In this document: piece after piece, positions 14,944 to 22,325 of the stretch
Numbering within the stretch: position 1 is the stretch's first letter
Layout of the letters: every line of letters starts with the position of its first letter
Assembly: GCF_022808855.1 (NCBI RefSeq)
Contig: NZ_JAKZLF010000001.1
Location: forward strand, 62,001-126,000
Length of the DNA: 64,000 nt
Direction: 5' to 3'
Origin: Anaeromyxobacter soli
Lineage (GTDB): Bacteria; Myxococcota; Myxococcia; Myxococcales; Anaeromyxobacteraceae
Translations under genes and position numbers: made by a program
The notes under the pieces: generated by a model
The model's input: the letters and a program-made list of their open reading frames with translations, nothing else
What the model was told of the DNA's origin: nothing
Database searches by the model: none

Positions 14944-16215
14944 TCACGCAGCGTTTCCGCGATGTACGCGGATGTCGGCAGAAAGCTCGAAGATCTCGAC
15001 AGCGGCGGCGACCAGCGCCTCTCCTGCGCATCCCTCGCACACCGCCTGGCGCAGCTTGGTGCTCGGCGCGTGGAGGATCTTCGAGACGATGGAGCCGGCC
15101 ATCGCGTCGAGCCTCCTTTCGAGCTCCGGATCTTCCCCGAGCCTGCGGAGGGTGCGCTCCACCTCCTCGCGGGCGATCGCGCTCGCGCGGCTGCGCATCT
15201 CCTGGATGAGCGGCGCGGCCCGGCGCTCCGCCTCGGCCCGCACGTACTTCGCGACCTCGTCCGCGATGATCCGCTCGGCCTCGGCGACCGCGGCCACGCG
15301 CTCGGTCATCGCGGCCTTCATCACCCGATCGAGGTCGTCGACGTCGCAGAGGTACACGTCGCGCACGTTGCCGGTCGCCGCGGGGATCGCCCGCGGGACG
15401 GCGAGGTCCACGAGGACGATGGGCCGCCGCCGCGCGCGCGAGAGCCGGGCCATGGCCTCGGGCTGGAACGCGGCGGGCGCGACCGGGGCCGCCGACACGA
15501 CGACGTCCGCCTCCGCGAGCTCCTCCTCGAGCGCGTCGAGGGGCCGAGCGGTACCGCCGACCTCCTGCGCGAGCGCCTCGCCGTTCGCGAGCGTGCGGTT
15601 CAGCACGACGATTCGGGCGCCCTGGTCCCGGAGGTGCTGCGCGGAGAGCCGCGCCATCTCGCCGGCGCCGACCACGACCACGCGCCGGCCCTGCATCGGG
15701 CCGATCACCTTCTCGGCGAGGGTCGCTGCCGCGTTCCCCCAGGAGATGCCCGCGCGCCCGACCGCGGTCTCCGTGCGGACGCGCTTCGCCCCGGCCAGCA
15801 CCCGGTTCAGGACCGCGGTGAGCTCCTTGCCCGCGACGCCGAGCTCGATGGCGCGCTGGAACGCGTCCTTGAACTGCCCGAGGATCTGCGGCTCGCCGAG
15901 GATGGCGGACTCGAGGCTCGAGGCCACGCGCACGAGGTGCCGGAACGCCTCCTCGCCCTGGACCTCGAACAGCGGCAGCTCCCTGCCGGCGCGGGCGTTC
16001 AGCGCCTGGCGAAGCGCGAGCGTCGCGGCCGCGGGACAGCGCGTCGCGGCGAAGATCTCCACGCGGTAGCACGTGGACATCACCGCGACCTCTTCGATGC
16101 CGTCGAGCGCCGCGTAGCTGGCGAGCGCCGGCTGCAGGTCGTCCGGTGACAGCGCGAGCACCTCGCGGTCCGCCACGGTTGCGCCCTTCTGGTTGAGCCC
16201 GACTGCGACGAGCAC
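14944..16215 (-). CDS. hemA: Glutamyl-tRNA reductase
   Basis: The product makes glutamate-1-semialdehyde from glutamyl-tRNA, the first committed step of C5 haem synthesis. Starting at the GTG at 16215, behind AAAGGAG, gives 423 residues, the usual size. The frame is open further upstream, but that extension lacks family similarity. The catalytic Cys49 lies in MSTCYRVE, where most family members read STCNR, so a Tyr replaces the usual Asn. The hallmark LGEPQILGQ, the NADPH site [10 protein letters not shown] and the dimerisation tail are all present. The locus has no other haem-synthesis genes, so this may be a dedicated copy meeting the haem demand of the cytochromes. Confidence 0.93.
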   Translation of the reverse strand: MLVAVGLNQKGATVADREVLALSPDDLQPALASYAALDGIEEVAVMSTCYRVEIFAATRCPAAATLALRQALNARAGRELPLFEVQGEEAFRHLVRVASSLESAILGEPQILGQFKDAFQRAIELGVAGKELTAVLNRVLAGAKRVRTETAVGRAGISWGNAAATLAEKVIGPMQGRRVVVVGAGEMARLSAQHLRDQGARIVVLNRTLANGEALAQEVGGTARPLDALEEELAEADVVVSAAPVAPAAFQPEAMARLSRARRRPIVLVDLAVPRAIPAATGNVRDVYLCDVDDLDRVMKAAMTERVAAVAEAERIIADEVAKYVRAEAERRAAPLIQEMRSRASAIAREEVERTLRRLGEDPELERRLDAMAGSIVSKILHAPSTKLRQAVCEGCAGEALVAAAVEIFELSADIRVHRGNAA

Positions 16216-16566
16216 GGCGGCTCCTTTCGCGATCTTCCGGCCCACGCGAGCAAGCGCCGTGCCCCCCGTATCCCCGCCAGATTTCCCAGGAGTCCCGAGC
16301 CGGTCTGCGCAAGCCTTGCGCGCTACCTCCCACACGGCCGAGGGAGGCGAAACCCCTGCATGCGCGCTGGGCAGCCGGCGCGCGGGGCGTGCGTGGGGCA
16401 CGGCTGGGGTACCTGCCCCAACACGGTGGGTGAGATCCCCAATCGTCACGCATCGGTTACGGGATTTCCCTTGACATCTCGTGACCCTGGGTGCGGCACC
16501 CGCCTTGCTTTCCCGCGGCAGTTTGCCGCCAGCATCGGCCGGACGGACCGGAGGAGCCCCAGTTAC
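16216..16566. other. Divergent gene-free gap hemA / helix-turn-helix gene
   Basis: This 351-base gap holds the ribosome site of hemA at its left end and a sigma-54-type promoter at its right end. I see no convincing small gene. A TTGACA at 16471 has no matching -10 box. Confidence 0.6.
16495..16508 (+). promoter_or_regulatory. Candidate sigma-54 promoter
   Basis: GGCAC-CCGCC-TTGC followed by T matches the -24/-12 consensus with the required GG-N10-GC spacing. It lies 59 bases upstream of the helix-turn-helix gene start. An NtrC-type activator is encoded nearby. Confidence 0.6.
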
Positions 16567-16989
16567 ATGAAGCCCGAGAGCAACGTCATCCGCGGCCCCG
16601 GCGGGATCCTTTCCTTACCCGCGAGCGACGGGGCCTCCCTCGATCTGCTCATGCTGATCGAGGGAGAGACGAGCGGCGCGCCGCTCGACGAGGTGCTGGC
16701 CCGCTTCGGCAGATCCCGCAGCGCCTACTACGAGAAGCTTCGCCGCTTCCGGGAGAACGGGCTCGAGGGGCTCATCGCGCGGCCGCCGGGCCCGCGCAGC
16801 GCGTGGCGGCGCCCGCTCGAGGTCGTCCGCCACATCGTCCGCGCTCGCCTGCGAGAGCCGGAGCGGAGCGCGGCCGCGATCGCCGAGGAGCTCGCCGGGC
16901 TCGGGCACGAGGTCTCGGTGCGCAGCGTGGAGCGCACGCTCACGCAGTTCGGGCTGACGCGGCGCGAACGCGGACAGCGGCTCAGGTGA
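16567..16989 (+). CDS. Small helix-turn-helix DNA-binding protein
   Basis: A 140-residue protein of two homeodomain-like helix-turn-helix units, about 40-80 ([20 protein letters not shown]) and about 95-135 ([22 protein letters not shown]). This layout resembles the DNA-binding half of IS481/IS630-type transposases, but there is no catalytic domain and no terminal inverted repeat around it. It is therefore more likely a domesticated regulator than an insertion sequence remnant. The ATG at 16567 follows a GGAGG-like purine stretch. A sigma-54-type promoter lies just upstream, suggesting control by an NtrC-family activator. Its targets are unknown. Confidence 0.75.
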   Translation: MKPESNVIRGPGGILSLPASDGASLDLLMLIEGETSGAPLDEVLARFGRSRSAYYEKLRRFRENGLEGLIARPPGPRSAWRRPLEVVRHIVRARLREPERSAAAIAEELAGLGHEVSVRSVERTLTQFGLTRRERGQRLR

Positions 16990-17112
16990 GCGGCCGCGGC
17001 AGTCGGGTCACTCGCTCGCGGCGTGCGGCGCCAGGCGGGCGCCGGGCCGGTCCGGAGCCCCGACCCCGGGTGTATGCTGGGCCGTTTCCTGCGACCAGAT
17101 TCCCTCGCACCG

Positions 17113-18816
17113 ATGACTCTCTCGCGACCCACCTCCGAGGCCGCCACGCCAGGCTCGACGCCGCCGCGACCGAAGATTTTCCCTGCGGCCCGTCACCATC
17201 TCGTCGCCGTCACGGCGCTCGTCACCCTCGGGCTCCTGGCGTACTCGAACGCCTTCCGGGGTGACTTCGTCTTCGACGACTTCCAGTTCATCGTCGACAA
17301 CCCGGTCATCCGCGATCTCTCGAACTACTTCGCGAGCTCGGCGGGGTACCGCGCGAGCCCGCACCGCGTCGTGGCCTTCGCCTCGTTCGCGCTGAACCAT
17401 GCGGTCGGCGGCCTCGATCCCGCCGGTTATCACGTCGTGAACATCGCGATCCATCTCCTCAACGGATCGCTCGCCTACGCGCTCGTGTGCCTCCTCTTTC
17501 GCACGACCGCCCTGAAGCGGTCCGCGCTCGCGGACTCGGGCCACTGGATAGCGCTCGTCGCGGCGGCGCTCTTCGTGGCGCACCCCCTGCAAGCGCAGGC
17601 GGTCGCGTACGTCGCGCAGCGCATGGCGTCGCTCGCGACGACCTTCTACCTCCTGGCGGTCGTCCTCTACCTGCGCTGGCGCATCGCGCGGGAGGCGCGG
17701 CCGCCGGGCGCGCTCCGAGCGGTCGCGGGGTACGTCCCGATCCTCCTCGCCACGATCGTGGCGATGAAGACGAAGGAGATCGCGTTCACGCTGCCCCTGA
17801 GCGTCGCGCTCCTAGAGGCCGTCCTGTTCCAGGGCGACGCGAGGAAGCGCGCGCTGTACGTCGGACCGATCCTCGCCACGCTCCCGATCATCCCGCTCAC
17901 GATGATCGATCTGGGGGGATCCGCGAGCCTCGCTGGCCAGGCGGCGGCGGTGACGAACCAGACGGACCATTCGCGCTGGGACTACCTCATCACGCAGCTC
18001 CCCGCCGTCGCGACGTACCTGCGGCTCGTCCTCGTACCGGTGGGGCAGAACGTCGATCACGACTTCCCCCTCTTCACCAGCTCGTTCGCGGCGCCCGTCA
18101 TCGGAGCGGCCGCGCTGCTGGCGCTGGTGGCGGGCTCCGCGGTGTGGCTCCTCCGGCGCTCCCGAGCGAGCGCACCGGCGCCGCTCGATCCCGCCGCCCG
18201 GATCGTCGCGCTCGGCATCGCGTGGTTCTTCCTCACGCTCTCCGTCGAGTCCAGCTTCATCCCGATCGGCGACGTGTTCTTCGAGCACCGGGTCTACCTG
18301 CCGTCGGTGGGACTCTTCGCCGCGCTCGCGACCGGCGGCGCGCTCGTCGTGGCCCGCGCCGGGAACGCGCGAGCGCAAGCGATCGCGCTCGCCGTCGTGG
18401 GCGCCATCGTCCTCGTCCTCGCCGTGACCACGTTCGTGCGGAACGAGGTGTGGAGGAGCGAGCTCTCCCTCTGGAGCGACGCGGCGGCGAAGGCTCCGAA
18501 CAAGCCCAGGCCGCACCTCAACCTCGGCCAGGCGCTGATGGCGAAGCACGAAGTCGACGCCGCGATCGCGCAGTACCGGCTCGCGCTGCGCGCCGATCCC
18601 GAGTACGTGGAGGCGCACAACAATCTCGGGGTGGCCCTCGTGGAGAAGGGGCAGGTCGACGAGGCGATCGCGCACCTCGAGCTCGCGGTGGCGCTGCTGC
18701 CGAGCGACGCGAACGCCCAGTACAACCTAGGCCTCGCTTACGGGCGCAAGGGTCGCATCGACCTCGCACGGCAGCACATGCAGCTCGGGATGCAGCTGCG
18801 CTCCGAGGGGAAGTAA
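17113..18816 (+). CDS. GT-C-like membrane protein with C-terminal TPRs (copy 2 of 5)
   Basis: A 567-residue protein starting from the ATG at 17113; an upstream ATG at 17074 is possible. A first membrane helix near 32-48 precedes DFVFDD with Asp55-Asp56, the predicted GT-C acidic pair. Motifs AHPLQAQAV, MKTKEIAFTLP, GQNVDHD and FEHRVYLPS are shared closely with the copy at 20242. About ten membrane segments are followed by three TPRs at about 462-565. It is probably a lipid-linked-sugar transferase or a related membrane enzyme. It precedes two small membrane proteins, and the whole arrangement looks duplicated. Confidence 0.8.
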   Translation: MTLSRPTSEAATPGSTPPRPKIFPAARHHLVAVTALVTLGLLAYSNAFRGDFVFDDFQFIVDNPVIRDLSNYFASSAGYRASPHRVVAFASFALNHAVGGLDPAGYHVVNIAIHLLNGSLAYALVCLLFRTTALKRSALADSGHWIALVAAALFVAHPLQAQAVAYVAQRMASLATTFYLLAVVLYLRWRIAREARPPGALRAVAGYVPILLATIVAMKTKEIAFTLPLSVALLEAVLFQGDARKRALYVGPILATLPIIPLTMIDLGGSASLAGQAAAVTNQTDHSRWDYLITQLPAVATYLRLVLVPVGQNVDHDFPLFTSSFAAPVIGAAALLALVAGSAVWLLRRSRASAPAPLDPAARIVALGIAWFFLTLSVESSFIPIGDVFFEHRVYLPSVGLFAALATGGALVVARAGNARAQAIALAVVGAIVLVLAVTTFVRNEVWRSELSLWSDAAAKAPNKPRPHLNLGQALMAKHEVDAAIAQYRLALRADPEYVEAHNNLGVALVEKGQVDEAIAHLELAVALLPSDANAQYNLGLAYGRKGRIDLARQHMQLGMQLRSEGK

Positions 18817-19134
18817 CCCCACCGAGGGAGCCGCACGCCTCGCGTTGTGGCAGCTTGCCGCGGCCGCTGCGGCTCTCCCGCGCATCGGGAATTCGCCCCA
18901 CGTCTCCTCCGGAGTCGGAGCGTGTCCGCTCCGGCATCGGGCGACGGAAGACGCCGGTTCGCCACCCCACCTCGCTCCGGCCTCCGCGACCGGCCCGTTC
19001 CGGCGCCGCGCGCTGCTCTTCTCGGGCGACGCGCCGGCCGCAGACCGGACTATTTCCCTCACGATTGGGCATTCGTCCGCATTTCGGTTCGGCCGTGATT
19101 GAGCGAGATTGAGCATCGAAAGGAGCCAAACACC
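18817..19134. other. Gene-free gap upstream of small membrane protein pair
   Basis: In these 318 bases I see no plausible gene. The right end holds an AAAGGAG ribosome site and a short direct repeat (GATTGAGC at about 19098 and 19109). It is presumably the promoter region of the small-protein pair. Confidence 0.5.
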
Positions 19135-19560
19135 ATGGCCAACAAGTTCAAGAGCGGAAGCGCAGTGAAGGGCGGCTACTACTTCAACGCGATCAAGTGG
19201 CACGTCGAGCCCATCGCGAAGGACGGCGACCGGCTGCCGGAGGGCAAGGGCGAGTGGATGAAGGTGCCGACGGTCGTCGCCCTCGCGCTCATCCCCATCC
19301 TCGGCCTCACCTTCCTCATGTTCCTCCCGATGATCGGGTTCGTCATCTTCGCCCGCGCCCTCGTGAGCCCGATCGTGAACATGTTCCACCGCGGCGCGAC
19401 CGAGCTGGCGTCCACCGTGAGCCCCGGCTGGCAGCCCGGCGAGGCGCACTTCACCGGCAAGCCCGCGGAGGGCGCCGGGACCGAGGAGAAGGGGCCGACG
19501 GGCGCCGAGGCGCGGCTCGACGCCCTCGAGAAGGAGATCGGCGACAAGCGGAAGAGCTAG
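19135..19560 (+). CDS. Small membrane protein of unknown function (tandem paralogue A)
   Basis: A 141-residue protein with no family I recognise. A polar N-terminal section contains GGYYFNAIKWHVE. One long hydrophobic stretch (about 42-78, with FLMFLPMIGF) could form one or two membrane helices. It is followed by a conserved block, RGATELASTVSPGWQPGEAH, and a charged, coiled-coil-like tail ending LEKEIGDKRKS. There is no signal peptide. The ATG at 19135 has a strong AAAGGAG site. It lies 36 bases upstream of a clear paralogue and is bracketed by two GT-C/TPR genes, which suggests a shared process at the inner membrane. Confidence 0.8.
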   Translation: MANKFKSGSAVKGGYYFNAIKWHVEPIAKDGDRLPEGKGEWMKVPTVVALALIPILGLTFLMFLPMIGFVIFARALVSPIVNMFHRGATELASTVSPGWQPGEAHFTGKPAEGAGTEEKGPTGAEARLDALEKEIGDKRKS

Positions 19561-19596
19561 CGCGGACACGGTTCCCGAGCACGCGAGGAGGCGATC

Positions 19597-20019
19597 ATGA
19601 CGCGGCACACCGGCGGTTCGAAGGTCGAGAGCGGCTACTACTGGAGCCCGAGGCGGTGGGGAGTCGAGGTGGTGCCGCCCGAGGGCGGACGGCTTCCGGG
19701 CGACGCGACGGCGAGGTACCTGAGGCTGCCGTTCCTGCTCGTGCTCGCCGTGGTGCCGCTCGCCGGGCTCGTGTTCCTGATGTTCCTGCCGTTCATCGGG
19801 TTCTATCTCTTCGCGAACGCCCTCGTGAAGAAGCTCACCGGCGGCGTGAAGCGCGGCGCGACCGAGCTCGCCTCGACCGTCTCGCCGGGGTGGACGCCGG
19901 GTGAGGCGCACCTGACCGGCAAGGCCGGCGAGAAGGAGGGCGCGGACGAGGAGAAGGCGACGGCGGAGCTCGAGCGCCTCGAGAAGGAGATCGCCGCCCG
20001 GAAGGAAGAGAAGAAGTAG
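19597..20019 (+). CDS. Small membrane protein of unknown function (tandem paralogue B)
   Basis: A 140-residue paralogue of the preceding gene, with the same order of parts: SGYYWSPRRWGVE, a hydrophobic stretch with FLMFLPFIGFYLF, the block RGATELASTVSPGWTPGEAH, and a charged tail ending ARKEEKK. Conservation of the post-membrane block between the copies marks it as the functional part. A ribosome site (GAGGAGG) precedes the ATG. A strong intrinsic terminator closes the pair. Function is unknown; a scaffold or membrane-anchoring role next to the GT-C/TPR proteins is only a guess. Confidence 0.8.
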   Translation: MTRHTGGSKVESGYYWSPRRWGVEVVPPEGGRLPGDATARYLRLPFLLVLAVVPLAGLVFLMFLPFIGFYLFANALVKKLTGGVKRGATELASTVSPGWTPGEAHLTGKAGEKEGADEEKATAELERLEKEIAARKEEKK

Positions 20020-20043
20020 TCGGGGGTGGGACCGAAGCAGCGA

Positions 20044-20081
20044 GGGCCGGCGGGAGCGATCCCGCCGGCCCGAGCCTTTTT
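20044..20081 (+). terminator. Intrinsic terminator after the small-protein pair
   Basis: A perfect 12-base G+C-rich stem (20044-20055 with 20060-20071), a GCGA loop and a five-base T-run at 20077-20081 make a classic Rho-independent terminator. Confidence 0.85.
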
Positions 20082-20241
20082 CGCGCCCGCCCGCGAGGCT
20101 GCATTCCATCACCCGACATGCGGGCCGGCGCTCGTCGAGTGACCTCCGGACGCGCGCCGGCGCATGCTATCGTCGCCCCGCGGGTCGCGCTCGACGACGG
20201 TCCTCGTCGGCGGCTCCCCGCAGGATGAAAGACGCTCCCCG

Positions 20242-22155
20242 ATGGCCGCCTCCGACCACTCGTCTGGCTCCGCCGCGGCGACCCTCCTGCAGCGCGCGCT
20301 CCCGCTCGTCATGCTCGTGGTCCTCGCGCTCGCGGCCTATGCCAACGCGTTCGGCGCGGGGTTCGTCTTCGACGATCTCGGCATCATCGGGGACGGGCGC
20401 CTGCGGCGGGACCTCACGGCGTTCGCAGCGGATCCGGGCTGGATCCTCCACGAGAACCGGTGGGTGGGGTACCTCACGTTCGCGCTGAACGAGCGGCTCG
20501 GCGGAGCCGACGCCGCCGCGTACCACCTCGTCAACATCGCGATCCACGCCGTCAACGCGCTCGTCGTCTACGCGCTCGTCGCGACGACGTTCGGAACCCC
20601 GCGCCTCCGCGGGTCGCTCGTGGTCTCCTGGTCCCGGGCGATCGCGTTCGTGGCGGCGGCGGCGTTCGTCGCCCACCCGCTACAGACGCAGGCCGTCACC
20701 TACGTCTATCAGCGGTTCACGTCGCTCGCGGCGCTCTTCTGCCTCCTCGCGACGCTCCAGTACGCGCGCTGGCGCCTGCGGCGTGATCAGGGTCCCCTGC
20801 CCCTCGCGCGGAACGTGGCGGCATGGGCCGGCATCCTCGCGGCGACCCTCCTGGCGATGAAGACGAAGGAGATCGCGTTCACGCTGCCGTTCGCGGTGAT
20901 CGCCTACGAGCTCGTGTTCTTCGACGCGCCGGTGGCCCTGCGCGCGAGGTTCCTGGCGCCGCTCCTCGCGACGCTCCCCATCATCCCGCTCGGACGGCTC
21001 GGGGTCGGGACACCGCTGTCGGACGTCCTCTCGGCCGCGGGCGACGTCGCGCGCGTGCAGACGGAGCTCTCCCGGTCGGACTACCTCGCCACCCAGCTTC
21101 CGGTCGTCGCGAGCTATCTCCGGTTGCTCGTGCTGCCGCTCGGCCAGAACGTGGATCACGACGTTCCGATCGAGCGCTCTTTCCTCTCGCTCCCCGTGGT
21201 CGGCTGCGGCGTGCTGCTCCTCGGCCTCGTCGCGCTCGCCGCCTTCCTGCTCCGGCGCACCTCCCGCGCCGCGGCGCGCCCGCTCGACCCGGCGTGGCGC
21301 CTGGTGGCGTTCGGGATCGTCTGGTTCTTCCTCGCCCTCTCGGTGGAGTCGAGCCTCATCCCGATCGTGGACGTGATGTTCGAGCACCGGGTCTACCTGC
21401 CCTCCGCTGGCGCCTTCGCGGCCGTCGCGACCGCGGGCGCGCTCCTCTCGCGCCGGCTCGGCTGGAAGCCGCGGGCCTTCATGACGGCGGGCGCGCTCGT
21501 CGCGGTCGTGCTCGCGGGCCTCACGCTCGCGCGGAACCGCGTCTGGAAGGACGAGATCACCCTCTGGAGCGACGCGGCGCTCAAGTCGCCGGCAAAGGTC
21601 CGGCCGGCGCACAACCTCGGCCTCGCCCTCGCGGCTGCGGGTCGGCACGAGGAGGCGCTCCAGGCCTTCGCGAACGCGAACCGCGCCGACCCCACCCGCG
21701 TGGACGTCTACAGCGACATCGGGGCCGCGCTGCGGAAGCTGGGCCGGGACGAGGAGGCCGCGAACTGGTTCCGCGCCGCGATCCGCCAGGCGCCGGAGTA
21801 CCCCGACGCCTACTTCAACCTGGGTTCGCTGCTGATGGACAGGTCGGGGGATTACGCCGAGGCCGCGGCCCTCTTCGAGCGAGCCATCGCGCTGCGGCCC
21901 GACTACGCGGCGGCGTACGCGAACTATGCGGCGGCGCTGAACCGGCTCGGTCGCCCTGCGGAGGCGATCGCGCGGCTGGAGCCCGCCGCGGCCAGGCTGA
22001 GCGAGAACGCCGAGGCGCGCTTCAACCTCGGCGTGTCGTACGCGATGGTGGGGAACTACGCGGCGGCGCAGCGCGAGACCGCTGCGCTGAGCCGGCTCGC
22101 GCCCGAGCGAGCGCGGCAGCTCTCCGCCTACGTCGCTCAGCTCTCGAACCGCTGA
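20242..22155 (+). CDS. GT-C-like membrane protein with C-terminal TPRs (copy 3 of 5)
   Basis: A 637-residue protein from the ATG at 20242; the frame extends to 20164, so the start is uncertain. GFVFDD with Asp44-Asp45 follows the first membrane helix. It shares AHPLQTQAV, MKTKEIAFTLP, GQNVDHD and FEHRVYLPS with the copy at 17113, its closest relative here. About ten membrane segments precede some five TPRs from about 450 to the end, more than in copy 2. The predicted role is a GT-C glycosyltransferase-like enzyme in the cytoplasmic membrane, by motif and topology. It lies immediately upstream of the first cytochrome gene, in the same direction. Confidence 0.8.
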   Translation: MAASDHSSGSAAATLLQRALPLVMLVVLALAAYANAFGAGFVFDDLGIIGDGRLRRDLTAFAADPGWILHENRWVGYLTFALNERLGGADAAAYHLVNIAIHAVNALVVYALVATTFGTPRLRGSLVVSWSRAIAFVAAAAFVAHPLQTQAVTYVYQRFTSLAALFCLLATLQYARWRLRRDQGPLPLARNVAAWAGILAATLLAMKTKEIAFTLPFAVIAYELVFFDAPVALRARFLAPLLATLPIIPLGRLGVGTPLSDVLSAAGDVARVQTELSRSDYLATQLPVVASYLRLLVLPLGQNVDHDVPIERSFLSLPVVGCGVLLLGLVALAAFLLRRTSRAAARPLDPAWRLVAFGIVWFFLALSVESSLIPIVDVMFEHRVYLPSAGAFAAVATAGALLSRRLGWKPRAFMTAGALVAVVLAGLTLARNRVWKDEITLWSDAALKSPAKVRPAHNLGLALAAAGRHEEALQAFANANRADPTRVDVYSDIGAALRKLGRDEEAANWFRAAIRQAPEYPDAYFNLGSLLMDRSGDYAEAAALFERAIALRPDYAAAYANYAAALNRLGRPAEAIARLEPAAARLSENAEARFNLGVSYAMVGNYAAAQRETAALSRLAPERARQLSAYVAQLSNR

Positions 22156-22188
22156 GCCGCGCGCCGGCGGTCGGCGTCGGCACTGCGC

Positions 22189-22202
22189 GTGACACAGATC
22201 AA
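22189..22202 (+). promoter_or_regulatory. CRP/FNR-like site A upstream of the 27-haem cytochrome
   Basis: GTGAC-ACAG-ATCAA fits the shared element NTGAC-N4-RTCAA found in the same orientation upstream of five cytochrome genes in this window. It ends about 124 bases before the start codon. Confidence 0.6.
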
Positions 22203-22209
22203 GCGATTT

Positions 22210-22249
22210 GCCCCAGTTGTACCGCGCTCAGGGGCAGGTACACTGGGGC
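22210..22249 (+). repeat. Inverted repeat in the cytochrome leader
   Basis: GCCCCAGTTGTACC (22210-22223) pairs with GGTACACTGGGGC (22237-22249) with one bulged T. It could be a terminator for the upstream gene or a second operator in the cytochrome promoter region. No U-run follows. Confidence 0.5.
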
Positions 22250-22325
22250 GACCTCCACCGGGTCACACGCAAAGGCAGCGCTGCCGGTGCGTGCAAACGG
22301 CCTGCGTAATTCCGAGGGCTTCGAG

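Noticed and set aside
16471-16476. TTGACA as a -35 box of the helix-turn-helix gene
   Set aside because: No -10-like hexamer lies 16-19 bases downstream; the sigma-54-type site fits better.
16567-16989. Insertion sequence remnant
   Set aside because: Transposase-like helix-turn-helix units, but no catalytic domain, no terminal inverted repeats and no target duplication.
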